Numbered from the stretch's first letter, positions 24,591 through 33,811 are shown. The stretch is DNA of 64,000 nt from Rhizobium terrae (GCF_003425685.1 NZ_QJKM01000012.1:62001-126000); one strand, 5' to 3'. Numbers and translations: made by a program. Notes: generated by a model from the sequence alone, not told the origin.

Positions 24591-26420
24591 CTAAAGCGCG
24601 ACCAGATGACCGGGGGAGATCTCGCGATATTCCCGTGGCTTGACGGCGTAGTCCGCGGGCCGGATCGGGCTTTTCAGCTCGTCGGCAGCGGCTGCGCGCT
24701 TATCGCGCCGGCGGTCGGGATCCGGAACCGGCACGGCTGCCATCAGCTTCTTCGTATACTCGTGCTGCGGATTGCCGAATACCGAGGCGCGCGGGCCGAT
24801 CTCGACGATCTCGCCGAGATACATGACTGCGACGCGATGGCTCACCCGCTCGACCACAGCCATGTCATGGCTGATGAAGAGGAAAGCGAGATTGAGGCTC
24901 TGCTGCAGGTCGAGCATCAGGTTGATGACCTGCGCCTTGATCGAGACATCCAGTGCCGAGACACTTTCGTCGGCGACGATCACTTTCGGCTGCAAGGCAA
25001 GCGCCCGGGCGATGCAGATGCGCTGTCGCTGGCCGCCGGAGAATTCGTGCGGATAACGGCTTGCCATGTCCGGCGCCAGACCGACCTTGCGCAGCATGTC
25101 GGCGACGACTTCTTTCGCCTCCTTCGAGGTCCCCATCCTGTGTTCAAGATAGGGTTCGGCGATTGCCTGGCCGACGCTCATGCGTGGGTTGAGCGATGCG
25201 AACGGATCCTGGAAGATCATCTGCACGGATTTGCGCATCTCGCGCATTTCCCGCTTGTCGAGCGCGAGCATGTCGCGCCCCTCTATAGTGACCGAACCCG
25301 ATTCTGGCTCGATCAGCCGCATGATGGCGCGGCCGGTGGTCGACTTGCCGCAGCCGGATTCGCCGACCAGCGAAAGCGTCTCGCCGGCAAAAAGATCGAA
25401 GGAGACGTTTTCCACTGCATGAACGCGGCCGCTCAGGCGTCCAAACAGGCCGGAATGTATATCGAAGCGTTTGGTGAGGCCTTTCACTTGTAAGATTGGT
25501 TTTTCTCTGGCGACCGTGTCCGCCACTTCGACCGGCGTGTCGGATAAGCCGGTCGCATTGTTGACAACGGGGAAGCGTAGCGGCCGCTGGTATTTCTGCA
25601 TCGAACCGAGCACCGGTACAGCAGCGAGAAGAGCACGCGTATAAGGATGCTTGCCGCGATGGAAAATGTCGGCGGTCGCGCCGGTCTCCACTTGTTCACC
25701 ACGATACATGACCACGGTGCGGTCGGCGATCTCGGCGACGACGCCCATGTCATGGGTAATGAACAGGACGGACGTGCCCTCCTCGTCCTGCAGCATCTTG
25801 ATAAGGTCGAGGATCTGGCCCTGGATGGTTACGTCGAGGGCGGTGGTCGGCTCGTCGGCGATCAGCAGCTTCGGCTTCGACGCCAAGGCCATGGCAATCA
25901 TGACGCGCTGCCGCATGCCGCCGGAAAAACGGTGCGGATATTCGTCGAAGCGTGAAGCGGCCGACGGAATACGAACCTTTTCAAGCAGTCGGATCGTTTC
26001 AGCCTTCGCCTCGGCTGGAGACATGTCCTTGTGGCACAGAAGCGCCTCGGAAATCTGGTCGCCGATGGTGAAGAGCGGGTTGAGGCTCGTCATCGGTTCC
26101 TGGAAGATCATCGAAACTTCGTTGCCGCGTACCTTGCGCATCTCTTGTTCGGGAAGCGCGAGCAGATCGCGGCCGCCGAGCAGGATTCTGCCCTGAATGC
26201 GGCTCACGCCTTCCTGCAGGAGCCGCATGATGGACAGTGAGGTGACGCTCTTGCCCGAACCGGATTCCCCGACGATCGCCACCGTTTCGCCCGGCGCGAC
26301 CGTGAAGGAAACGTCGCGCACGACCGGCTTCCATTCACCGTCGACGTTGAACGACGTGGTCAGATTCTCGACCGAGAGGACCTGAGCGGGTTGGACGACT
26401 TGTGCTTGTGAGTTGGCCAT
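24591..26420 (-). CDS. fused dipeptide-type ABC transporter ATPase (DppD-DppF in one chain)
   Basis: This 609-residue protein holds two complete ABC ATPase domains of the dipeptide/oligopeptide type. The first (about 10-270) has Walker A GESGSGKS and Walker B KLLIADEPTTALDVTIQ. The second (about 310-585) has GESGCGKS, FSGGQRQRICIARALALQPK and VIVADESVSALDVSIKAQV. Usually these are two proteins, so the chain should work as an internal heterodimer. It is 36 bases downstream of the PLP enzyme gene, and its permeases and binding protein are encoded at 30.4-33.8 kb on the same strand beyond the iclR gene. It completes that importer, since those genes have no ATPase of their own. Confidence 0.93.
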   Translation of the reverse strand: MANSQAQVVQPAQVLSVENLTTSFNVDGEWKPVVRDVSFTVAPGETVAIVGESGSGKSVTSLSIMRLLQEGVSRIQGRILLGGRDLLALPEQEMRKVRGNEVSMIFQEPMTSLNPLFTIGDQISEALLCHKDMSPAEAKAETIRLLEKVRIPSAASRFDEYPHRFSGGMRQRVMIAMALASKPKLLIADEPTTALDVTIQGQILDLIKMLQDEEGTSVLFITHDMGVVAEIADRTVVMYRGEQVETGATADIFHRGKHPYTRALLAAVPVLGSMQKYQRPLRFPVVNNATGLSDTPVEVADTVAREKPILQVKGLTKRFDIHSGLFGRLSGRVHAVENVSFDLFAGETLSLVGESGCGKSTTGRAIMRLIEPESGSVTIEGRDMLALDKREMREMRKSVQMIFQDPFASLNPRMSVGQAIAEPYLEHRMGTSKEAKEVVADMLRKVGLAPDMASRYPHEFSGGQRQRICIARALALQPKVIVADESVSALDVSIKAQVINLMLDLQQSLNLAFLFISHDMAVVERVSHRVAVMYLGEIVEIGPRASVFGNPQHEYTKKLMAAVPVPDPDRRRDKRAAAADELKSPIRPADYAVKPREYREISPGHLVAL

Positions 26421-26456
26421 GACCGTTCCCTTCTTGTCGTTATGTCGCTTCCGGAC

Positions 26457-27653
26457 TTAGTCCGGCCAGCGCAGCAGGCTGTCGAAACGGTGTTTGCTGC
26501 GATATTCGAGCGGGGTCGCGATGATCTCGTTGGACGCGCGTGCCTTGTCGAGTTCTTCCGAAAGGCGCGTCGCGACGATCTTTTCCTGGCCGGGATGCAG
26601 GTTGCACGGGTCAAGGTAGAAGTAGTTGTGCTCTACCTCGTGATCGCGGACGATCACCGGCATGCTGCCGCGGCCGAGTGCGGCGGCGAGATCCCAGGCG
26701 GTGATATGCGCTTCCGGCGGCGAGACGATCACCCGCATGCGGTCGAGCGGATTGTTGGTCGGGTCCGGCTCGATCAGCGCCGTAATCCCCGGGCGGCCGT
26801 CCAGCGTCTGCTTCCAGAGGTTCAGGTAGCCGGTTTCGCGCTCGCGGATGCCCACATGGTCGCGTTTCTCCCAGGCCTCCAGCGCCGCCATGACGCCATA
26901 GACGCTTTCCTTGCCGACCTTCATGCCGCGGCCGATCCCCATGTTCTGCAGAAAGGCGTTGCGGACGAGTTCCTTGCTTCCGGCGACAATGCCCGAGGTC
27001 GGGCCACCCAGGAACTTGTGGCCGGAATAGAGCGCGATATCCGCGCCCTGTGCCAGAAACAGTTTCAGGTCGTATTCGGAGGCGGCATCGACGATGACCG
27101 GCACGCCTCTGGCATGAGCGATCTCGACGAATTCGGTGAGATGCAGCAGGCCGTAGTCGACGACGTGATGTGACACGACGTAGACGGCGGCGGCGGTCTT
27201 CTCGGTGATGGCCTGCTCCATGTGGTAGCGATGCGTCGATGTGGCCTGGCCGATAAGGACAACCTTGCCGCCGGCCAGCCGGATCGCCTGGTCCACTGGC
27301 GCCCCATAACTCACCACATGCCCCATCTGAACGATGACCTCGCTCTTTTCCGGCGTCACATCCGGCAGTTTTTCGATTGCCAGAAGATTATTGCCAGTGA
27401 TCGCGCCCGCAACCGCAAGACTGATGCCGGAGGAGCAGGAAGCAGTGACGAAACCCGCCTCCCCACCCGTCAGCCGGGCGATGACGGCGCTCGCCTTGCG
27501 CTGCAGGTCGTTGATCTCGACGAATTGCGGCAGGATCGCCGCCATCGCCTCGATCGCCTCCGGAACGACGATCGAAGCCCCAAGGCTGGTCATGGTGCCG
27601 GAAACATTGATGACCGGACGCAGGCCGATCTTGGTGCGGATATCATCGGACAT
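26457..27653 (-). CDS. SelA-like PLP-dependent enzyme (aminotransferase class V fold; DgaE-type lyase candidate)
   Basis: This 398-residue fold-type I PLP protein resembles the SelA/DgaE group. It opens MSDDIRTKIGLRPVINVSGT, has the cofactor loop TASCSSGISLAVAGAI, the acidic VPVIVDAASEYDL, and the lysine that should hold PLP in LYSGHKFLGGPTSGIVAG. DgaE-type members are ammonia lyases acting on D-glucosaminate-6-phosphate or related amino acids; the substrate here is not known. The ATG at 27653 was chosen because a GGAGAG ribosome-binding site fits it. It is divergent from the iclR gene and leads into the fused ATPase gene. RidA, encoded nearby, would suit a lyase that releases an enamine. Confidence 0.85.
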   Translation of the reverse strand: MSDDIRTKIGLRPVINVSGTMTSLGASIVVPEAIEAMAAILPQFVEINDLQRKASAVIARLTGGEAGFVTASCSSGISLAVAGAITGNNLLAIEKLPDVTPEKSEVIVQMGHVVSYGAPVDQAIRLAGGKVVLIGQATSTHRYHMEQAITEKTAAAVYVVSHHVVDYGLLHLTEFVEIAHARGVPVIVDAASEYDLKLFLAQGADIALYSGHKFLGGPTSGIVAGSKELVRNAFLQNMGIGRGMKVGKESVYGVMAALEAWEKRDHVGIRERETGYLNLWKQTLDGRPGITALIEPDPTNNPLDRMRVIVSPPEAHITAWDLAAALGRGSMPVIVRDHEVEHNYFYLDPCNLHPGQEKIVATRLSEELDKARASNEIIATPLEYRSKHRFDSLLRWPD

Positions 27654-27697
27654 TCTGTCTCTCCACAATGCTGGCCAGCTTCGATTTGCCATCGACA

Positions 27698-27720
27698 ACT
27701 ATGCCATAGTAATGTAATAG
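27698..27720. promoter_or_regulatory. candidate IclR operator between the PLP enzyme and iclR genes
   Basis: The core CTATGCCATAG at 27699-27709 is an 11-base palindrome, followed by TAATGTAATAG. It lies in the 108-base divergent promoter and resembles a second site at 33839-33862 upstream of the binding-protein gene of the same locus (shared pattern TATG-NN-ATAG-N-AA). Confidence 0.45.
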
Positions 27721-27761
27721 CCTCTCGAAATCATACGCGGAGCCCCACGAGGAATATCGAG

Positions 27762-28595
27762 TTGGACGCCAAGACTTCATCTGCAGCATTTCCCGAAGAC
27801 GCCTCGTCCTCCGAGGAAACCGAAGCCAAGGGGGTGCGCCGCTCGCGTGTGAGCGGCATCGATCGTGCGCTGCAGGTGATTGATTATCTTTATGAAACGG
27901 GCGCGCCCACCGGCGCCTATGCGATCGCCAAGGCGGTGAAGGCGCCGCTTTCCACCGTCTATGTCATCATCGACGACCTCGTCGAAAAGAACATGCTGGC
28001 TCGCAATGCGGACGGTTCGATCTGGCTTGGCGCGCGGCTTTATCATTACGGCCTCGCCTATGCCCGATCGTTGGATTTCATGAGCGTCGCCACCCACGAA
28101 ATGCACGATCTTTGCCGCCAGGCGGGCGAGACCGTGCAGGTCTGCGGCCGCGACGGCGACTACATGCTGGTGCTCGCCATGGCGGATGGTCCGAGCCATT
28201 ACCAGGTCGCCTCCCGCGTCGGCACCCGGGTGCCGCTCAATTGGACGGCCTCCGGCCGGCTTCTCGTCGGCCATCTGCCCGAAGCCGAGCGGATCGAACT
28301 GTTCAAGCGCTGCGCCCGCACTTCGCCGACCGGCCGTGCCGAGATAGACGCTCGCACGTTGTCCAATTCGGCTGGCAAGGCTTTTGAAGATCGGCTGTCG
28401 ATCCAAGTCGCGGAGTCTGATTATGCGGTGGCCTGCATCGCGTCGCCGGTCTGCGATCGGGACGGACATTGCGTCGCGACCATTTCCATCGTGCTGCCGG
28501 AACAGAAGGTCTTTTCCGACGAGAGCCACTACGCGGAGCACGTGCGTGCTTCCGCTCAGCGGATCGAAAAGCTGATGGGTTGGCGCAACCACTGA
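27762..28595 (+). CDS. IclR family transcriptional regulator
   Basis: This 277-residue protein has an N-terminal winged helix (about 22-85; SGIDRALQVIDYLYETGAPT, IAKAVKAPLSTVYVIIDDLV) and an IclR effector domain (about 100-270; GETVQVCGRDGDYMLVLAMA, GTRVPLNWTASGRLLVGHLP, CIASPVCDRDGHCVATISIV). The start is a TTG at 27762, because a GAGGA ribosome-binding site lies eight bases before it and the domain needs about this N terminus; an ATG further upstream would add 180 residues of non-homologous sequence. It is divergent from the PLP enzyme gene and convergent with ridA. It probably controls both halves of the 24.6-33.8 kb locus. Confidence 0.9.
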   Translation: MDAKTSSAAFPEDASSSEETEAKGVRRSRVSGIDRALQVIDYLYETGAPTGAYAIAKAVKAPLSTVYVIIDDLVEKNMLARNADGSIWLGARLYHYGLAYARSLDFMSVATHEMHDLCRQAGETVQVCGRDGDYMLVLAMADGPSHYQVASRVGTRVPLNWTASGRLLVGHLPEAERIELFKRCARTSPTGRAEIDARTLSNSAGKAFEDRLSIQVAESDYAVACIASPVCDRDGHCVATISIVLPEQKVFSDESHYAEHVRASAQRIEKLMGWRNH

Positions 28596-28608
28596 TCCCT
28601 GCCCTTCC

Positions 28609-29118
28609 TTAGTCGTTGAGCGAGACGATCGCCTCGATCTCGACGGTGATATTGCCGGGAAGCGAGCCGAAACCGACAGCCGAACGGGCGTGCTGGCCCG
28701 CTTCACCGAAGACTTCGATAAAGAGATCCGAGCAGCCGTTGATGACACTCGGATGATCCTCGAACTCCGGCACGGCATTGACCATGCCAAGCAGCTTCAC
28801 CACCCGCTTCACCCGGGAGAGATCGCCAAGCGCCTCGTGCATGACGGCCAGCAGATTGATGCCCACCAGACGTGCATGCCGATAGGCGAGTTCGACGTCC
28901 ACATCGCCGCCAACCTTGCCCGCATAAAGATAGCCGCTCACTTCGCGCGGCCCTTGGCCGGAGAGGTAAAGCATGTTGCCTTCCAGCACATGCGTCACGA
29001 AATTGGCAATCGGCGGAGGTGACGGCGGCAGGGTGATGCCGAGCGCGATCAGGCGATCGTAAGGGGTTTGTGCGGCGGGTTGCAAACCTTGGGCGGCTTT
29101 TGCTGGAGACGTGTTCAC
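28609..29118 (-). CDS. RidA/YjgF family enamine-imine deaminase
   Basis: This 169-residue protein has the RidA trimer fold: YDRLIALGITLPP, GNMLYLSGQGPRE, ELAYRHARLVGINLLAVMHE, VVKLLGMVNAVPEFED, and ARSAVGFGSLPGNITVEIEA with the conserved Arg. RidA enzymes hydrolyse reactive enamines such as 2-aminoacrylate released by PLP lyases. I chose a GTG start at 29118 because AGGAG lies correctly before it; an ATG five codons upstream (29133) has no such site. It lies 46 bases downstream of the amidohydrolase gene and converges with iclR. Its presence beside a PLP enzyme is functionally coherent. Confidence 0.88.
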   Translation of the reverse strand: MNTSPAKAAQGLQPAAQTPYDRLIALGITLPPSPPPIANFVTHVLEGNMLYLSGQGPREVSGYLYAGKVGGDVDVELAYRHARLVGINLLAVMHEALGDLSRVKRVVKLLGMVNAVPEFEDHPSVINGCSDLFIEVFGEAGQHARSAVGFGSLPGNITVEIEAIVSLND

Positions 29119-29164
29119 GTAAACTCCTGTCATGCTATTTCTTTGGTGATTTTCTGAATGCCGC

Positions 29165-30373
29165 TCACCGCCACGAATAACCGTGGCTGTGACGGACGAG
29201 CTTGCGGGCGCGCGGAATGTAGCGGCTGGCTGCGATCGCTTCCGACCCGATCACCGCATAGCGGGGCTCGAACAGTTTCTGCAGGCGCGAGACGTCACCG
29301 TTGGAATCGGTCGCATCGAGATCGCTATCGACGAGGTCGAAGATAGTGAAATCCGCCCGTTCGCCGACCGAAAGCCGGTTTTCCATCGAAAGCTTGATGA
29401 CCGACGCCGGGTGATGGGTAACCGCTTCAACCACCTTGTCGAACGGCATACCGACTGACAGAAGCTTGGACATGGTCGTCGCGAGATCCCACACCGGGAA
29501 ATTCATCGAGTGGCCGTGCAGGTCGGTCGAGATCGAGAACGGCAGCAAACCGCGCGCGATGGCCGCTTCCGCCACCTTGAAGGAGAAAGAGGCACCGCCA
29601 TGACCGATATCAAGGCGGATTCCCTCCCCTGCACAGCGTTCGGCAAGGTTATAAAGATCCTCATCCTCCATGATGCTCGAGCCGGCCTTGCCGTTGAAGC
29701 AGTGGGTGACGACGTCGCCGGGCCCCAGGATCTCCAGCACTTCATCATAAAGCGCCGGCGGCTCGCCGACATGCACCATCATCGGCACTTTCAGGATCTT
29801 CGCGATCTTCTTGCCGAGCTTGACCGGGGTGACGCCCCAGGAACCGGTGATCACATGGCTCGCGCGCACCTTGATACCGACGATATGCTCGCTGTTCTGC
29901 GCATAGCATTCCAGGATGCGATCGAGGTCGATATCCTTGATATCACGCAGCTCCGGAACGCGGTTGCAAGCGACGAGACCGATCGAACCGAGGTTCAGGA
30001 AGGCTTTGATGCGCTCCCTGGACGGTTCGATGATATATTCGCGAAACCCGTGGAAATTGGCCTCACCGGCGGAGCCTGCATCGACCAGGGTCGTGACGCC
30101 GCGCTCGGCGCCGCATTCGGAGGGGCGGATGGAGATATCCGTGCCGCCATGCCAGATATGCACGTGAAGATCGACCCAGCCGGGCGAGATCCATGCACCC
30201 TTGCCGTCAATGCGCTCGCTATCAGCCGGCGCTATAAGCTGCGGGCCGATAGCGGAAATCCTGCCGTCGGCACCGACGAGGATGTCGGTCATGCCGGAGA
30301 CCGAGTTTGCGCCGAAGGCCATCGGCTTCACATTGGTGAGGAGGAGCGGTTTGCCCGCTTTTTCACCGGTCAT
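29165..30373 (-). CDS. COG3964 amidohydrolase/deacetylase family metallohydrolase
   Basis: This 402-residue amidohydrolase-superfamily enzyme has a full binuclear metal site: His70-x-His72 in GWVDLHVHIWHGG, the probable carboxylated Lys168 in HIVGIKVRAS, His201 in MMVHVGEPP, His224 in VVTHCFNGK, and Asp284 in SISTDLHGH. COG3964 proteins were long called dihydroorotases. As I recall, the Agrobacterium member Atu3266 was shown to hydrolyse acetyl-(R)-mandelate and similar acylated hydroxy acids, and Atu numbering puts it close to minCDE in that genome, as here. It directly follows the permease genes, so it probably removes an acyl group from the imported compound. Confidence 0.88.
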   Translation of the reverse strand: MTGEKAGKPLLLTNVKPMAFGANSVSGMTDILVGADGRISAIGPQLIAPADSERIDGKGAWISPGWVDLHVHIWHGGTDISIRPSECGAERGVTTLVDAGSAGEANFHGFREYIIEPSRERIKAFLNLGSIGLVACNRVPELRDIKDIDLDRILECYAQNSEHIVGIKVRASHVITGSWGVTPVKLGKKIAKILKVPMMVHVGEPPALYDEVLEILGPGDVVTHCFNGKAGSSIMEDEDLYNLAERCAGEGIRLDIGHGGASFSFKVAEAAIARGLLPFSISTDLHGHSMNFPVWDLATTMSKLLSVGMPFDKVVEAVTHHPASVIKLSMENRLSVGERADFTIFDLVDSDLDATDSNGDVSRLQKLFEPRYAVIGSEAIAASRYIPRARKLVRHSHGYSWR

Positions 30374-31252
30374 CTAAAGGTCCTTTCGAAGTCTGGGGTC
30401 GAGCATGTCCCGCAGGCCGTCGCCGACCATTTGCAGCGACAGAACGGAAAGAATGATGGCGAAGCCAGGGAAATAGGTCATCCAGTCCGCTTGGCCGACA
30501 TACTGGCGGCCCGCGGAAATCATGGTCCCCCAGGTCGGGATTTCAGGGCTGACGCCGAGGCCGAGGAAAGAAAGGCCGGCTTCGGCGAGCATGGCGCTGG
30601 CGAACAGGAACGTGCCCTGCACCAAGATCGGCGACACAAGATTGCGCAGCACGTGACGCGTCATGATATGGAAGGTGGAGATACCTAGCGCCTTCGCCGC
30701 TTCCACGTAAGGCAGTTCGCGGATGACCAGCGTCGAGGCGCGGACGATGCGGGCAAGGCGCGGCGAATAGACGATTGACAGCGCGATGATGACCGTGGTC
30801 AGCGATGGGCCGAGCGCCGCAACGAGGGCGATCGCCAGCAGGATGTCCGGAAAAGCCATCATCGCATCGATGAGGCGCGCGATCGGCGTGTCGAGTTTCT
30901 GGAAGAAACCGGCAAGCAGACCGAGCGTGACACCGATCGCGGCCGACAATGCCACGACGGCGGCACCGACCAGGAGCGACAGCCGACCGGCATAGATGGT
31001 CCGGGAAAAGACATCGCGGCCGAATTCGTCGGTGCCGAACCAGTAGATCTCGCTCGGTGGTTTCAACCGGTTGACGATCGAAAGCTTAGACGGCGAATAA
31101 GGCGCAATCCATGGCGCGAAGACGGCGAGAGCCACGAAAATCACGATCACCACAAGGCCGGCGGCGACCGTCTTGCGCTTCAGGAAACGACGCAGAAATT
31201 TGCTCCATTCACTGGCAGCCGGTTTCGGAGTAGTCGTTGCGATATCGGCCAT
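30374..31252 (-). CDS. dipeptide-type ABC transporter permease (DppC-like)
   Basis: This 292-residue membrane protein has the DppC/OppC build: a cytoplasmic N terminus with KFLRRFLKRKTVAAGLVVIV, the FGTDEFGRDVFSRTIYAGRL segment typical of DppC, and the ATPase-contact loop YVEAAKALGISTFHIMTRHV. About six transmembrane segments are visible. It overlaps the partner permease gene by one base, and the amidohydrolase gene follows immediately. It belongs with the fused ATPase encoded at 24591. Confidence 0.93.
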   Translation of the reverse strand: MADIATTTPKPAASEWSKFLRRFLKRKTVAAGLVVIVIFVALAVFAPWIAPYSPSKLSIVNRLKPPSEIYWFGTDEFGRDVFSRTIYAGRLSLLVGAAVVALSAAIGVTLGLLAGFFQKLDTPIARLIDAMMAFPDILLAIALVAALGPSLTTVIIALSIVYSPRLARIVRASTLVIRELPYVEAAKALGISTFHIMTRHVLRNLVSPILVQGTFLFASAMLAEAGLSFLGLGVSPEIPTWGTMISAGRQYVGQADWMTYFPGFAIILSVLSLQMVGDGLRDMLDPRLRKDL

Positions 31253-32193
31253 CAGTAGCGCACCCTGGGATCGACCAGCAGATAGAGCATGTCGATCGCG
31301 AAGTTGATGAGGACGTAAAGGCCGGCGATGACAAGCAGCGCGCCCTGGATCACCGGGTAGTCGCGGCGCAATACGGCGGAGACGACGAGATTGCCGACAC
31401 CCGGCAGGCCGAAGACGGTTTCGGTGACGACCGCGCCCGAGATCAGCACGGCGGCGGTGAGGCCGATGACCGTCAGGATCGGGATCAGCGCATTCTTCAG
31501 CGCATGTTTCAGGATGACCTTCCGCTCGATCAGCCCCTTGGCGCGGGCCGTGCGGATATAGTCGTCGCTCAAGACGTCGAGCATCGACGCGCGGGTGAAG
31601 CGCAGGATGAGCGCCGAGGAGACGAGGCCGAGCGCGAAGGCCGGCAGCGTCAGGTGATACATGCGCTCCAGGAAACTCGCACCCGGCCCCCCATAACCCG
31701 ACACGGGGAAGAAATTGAAGCGCACCGCAAAGAACTGCATCAGGATGAGGCCGAGCCAGAAGCTCGGAATGCTGGCGGACAGCATCGCGAGCGTCGTCGA
31801 AGCCTGGTCGATGAACGAGCCGCGCCGGTAGGCCGCATAGATGCCGATCGGCAATGCAATGATGCTGGCGATCGCGAGCGAGAAGATCGTCAGGAAGAAG
31901 GTCGGTTCGGCACGGTCGAGAAGCGCCGAGGTGACCGGCATGTTGAGGAAGATCGACTGGCCGAGGTCGCCCTTCAGCAACTGGCCGATATAAAAGACAT
32001 ATTGCACCAGGATCGACTGGTCGAGACCGAGCCTCGTGCGCAGTTCGGCAACGTCCTGCGGTGTGGCGTCAGGGCCGAGCATAACGGCCGCAGGGTCGCC
32101 GGGCGTCACGCGTACGATCACGAAGACGATCGTCACGACCAGGAACATCACGACGATCATGCCGGCAAGGCGCTGGAGGATGTAACGTATCAT
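31252..32193 (-). CDS. dipeptide-type ABC transporter permease (DppB-like)
   Basis: This 313-residue membrane protein starts MIRYILQRLAGMIVVMFLVV and has the DppB/OppB marks: FVIVRVTPGDPAAVMLGPDA, the EAA loop DDYIRTARAKGLIERKVILK, and GAVVTETVFGLPGVGNLVVS near the end. Six transmembrane segments are expected. It follows the binding-protein gene after a 91-base gap that contains a strong stem-loop, a common arrangement that lets the binding protein be made in excess. Confidence 0.93.
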   Translation of the reverse strand: MIRYILQRLAGMIVVMFLVVTIVFVIVRVTPGDPAAVMLGPDATPQDVAELRTRLGLDQSILVQYVFYIGQLLKGDLGQSIFLNMPVTSALLDRAEPTFFLTIFSLAIASIIALPIGIYAAYRRGSFIDQASTTLAMLSASIPSFWLGLILMQFFAVRFNFFPVSGYGGPGASFLERMYHLTLPAFALGLVSSALILRFTRASMLDVLSDDYIRTARAKGLIERKVILKHALKNALIPILTVIGLTAAVLISGAVVTETVFGLPGVGNLVVSAVLRRDYPVIQGALLVIAGLYVLINFAIDMLYLLVDPRVRY

Positions 32194-32232
32194 GGGGCGG
32201 TTCCTATGTCCTCACCCGGACAGGATCGCGAA

Positions 32233-32272
32233 CGGATGCCGGTCCGGCAAGCAGACCCTGGACCGGCATTCG
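32233..32272. terminator. stem-loop between the binding-protein and permease genes (attenuator or RNA-stabilising hairpin)
   Basis: ATGCCGGTCC at 32236-32245 pairs perfectly with GGACCGGCAT at 32260-32269 around a 14-base loop, and three more outer pairs (one G-T) extend the stem. No T-run follows. Its place right after the binding-protein gene suggests that it limits read-through or protects the upstream RNA. Confidence 0.5.
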
Positions 32273-32284
32273 CATTCCTCGCGC

Positions 32285-33811
32285 TTACTTCTTGATCGAG
32301 GCGTTCCAGAAATACGGCCACGGAGCCGGATCAACGCCCTGAAGCTTGGTCGACATCGCCGAGACGGCGTTAAAATCGCCGATCTTCATAAATGGAGCCT
32401 CGTCATAGACGGCCTTCTGAACGTTCGCCCAAAGCTCGATGCGCTTCTTTGGATCCGATTCAGCAGAAAAAGCGTCGACGGTCGATTTACGGGTCGGAGT
32501 GTCCCACCAGCCGGGCGAACTTGCCGAAAGCGAACCGATCAGCGCCGGCTCCGGCAGGAACGGGCTATGGGTGATGTAGATATCCCAAAGCGCCTTGTCG
32601 GTGCGGCGCTGCGTGAGCGTCGCCCAATCGACAACCTGCATGTCCACCTGAAAGCCGGCAAGTTTCAGATATTCGGCGGCGACCTGCGCCATCTTGTAAT
32701 GGAACTCGTACTGGCGGCTGGTCAGGATGCGCACCGGCTTGCCGTCATAACCTGCGGTCTTGGCAGCCTTGGCAGCACCTTCCGGATCGGCGACGTTGTA
32801 ATTGCCCTTCACGCCGGCATCCGTCGACCAAGTATAGGAAGCCGGATAGATGTTGCCGTCGAGCGCATAGAAGTCCTTGCTGCCGAAAGCTGCCGCCAGC
32901 ATGTCTTCCATGCTGAGCGCCTGGCGGATCGCCTTGCGCACCGCGACATTCTTGGCGACGCCTTCAGCCGTGTTGAAGACGAAGACCGGATATCCGAACG
33001 GCTTCAGGACCAGCGGCTGCGTCGCCTTGGAAGCCTTCAGCTTGTCGAAGGATTCGACCGGCAGCGAGTCGATATAGTCGTACTGGCCGGAAACCGCCGC
33101 CTCCACGCGGGTGTTCGGGTCCGGAACGGGTACGAAGCGGATCTCGTCGAGATACTGCTTGCGGGCACCGCCGTAACCATCGCTCTCGCCGGAGCGGGCC
33201 TTGTAATCCTTGAAGCGGACGAGCTGGATATATTGATCGGCCTTGCGTTCCTTCAGCATATACGGGCCGGTGCCGACGAAATCGGTCATTGTGTCGACCT
33301 GCTTCTCGGCCGGAATGATGATTGCGGCGGAGTTGTTGAAGGCGAGCAGCGAGGCGAGCGGCGCATAAGGCTGCTTCAGCTTGATTGTGACGGTCGACGG
33401 ATCGGTCGCGGTGATCGACTCGATGAAACCGGCGGCCTGCTTGCCGCGCGAGGCGAGCTTGGTCCAGCGGTTGAGCGACGCCGCGACATCATCGGAGGCC
33501 ATGTCGCTCCCGTCGTGGAACTTGACGCCGGCGCGCAGCTTGATCGTGTAGGTCTTGCCATCGGCGGTGACGTCCGGAAGGCTCTCGGCGAGCAGCGGCG
33601 TAACATTCCACTTCTTGTCGAACGTGTAGAGCGTCTCGAAGATGTGCTGCGTGACGATGCCGACGAGATCGGCGGTCGAGGTCATCGGGTCGAGGGTCGG
33701 CGGTTCGCCGATCGTCGCAACGTTGACGACGCCACCCTTTTCCTGCGCCATCACGAATGATGGGGCAGCCACAAGGGCTGTTGCAACAAGGAATGCAAGC
33801 TTCAATTTCAT
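32285..33811 (-). CDS. dipeptide-type ABC transporter substrate-binding protein (SBP_bac_5)
   Basis: This 508-residue periplasmic protein starts with a Sec signal (MKLKLAFLVATALVAAPSFV, cleavage after MAQ-like). Family-5 blocks include DPMTSTADLVGIVTQHIFET, TIKLRAGVKFHDGSDMASDD, VGTGPYMLKERKADQYIQLV and VRKAIRQALSMEDMLAAAFG. Relatives bind peptides, opines or other solutes. The ATG at 33811 is preceded by GGGAGA; an ATG nine codons upstream has none. It heads the binding-protein, permease, permease, hydrolase, ridA transcript, and the candidate IclR operator lies just upstream. Confidence 0.92.
   Translation of the reverse strand: MKLKLAFLVATALVAAPSFVMAQEKGGVVNVATIGEPPTLDPMTSTADLVGIVTQHIFETLYTFDKKWNVTPLLAESLPDVTADGKTYTIKLRAGVKFHDGSDMASDDVAASLNRWTKLASRGKQAAGFIESITATDPSTVTIKLKQPYAPLASLLAFNNSAAIIIPAEKQVDTMTDFVGTGPYMLKERKADQYIQLVRFKDYKARSGESDGYGGARKQYLDEIRFVPVPDPNTRVEAAVSGQYDYIDSLPVESFDKLKASKATQPLVLKPFGYPVFVFNTAEGVAKNVAVRKAIRQALSMEDMLAAAFGSKDFYALDGNIYPASYTWSTDAGVKGNYNVADPEGAAKAAKTAGYDGKPVRILTSRQYEFHYKMAQVAAEYLKLAGFQVDMQVVDWATLTQRRTDKALWDIYITHSPFLPEPALIGSLSASSPGWWDTPTRKSTVDAFSAESDPKKRIELWANVQKAVYDEAPFMKIGDFNAVSAMSTKLQGVDPAPWPYFWNASIKK

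Noticed and set aside
29165..30373. Annotation as dihydroorotase
   Set aside because: The metal site matches, but COG3964 members were shown not to be dihydroorotases as I recall, and no pyrimidine gene is nearby.
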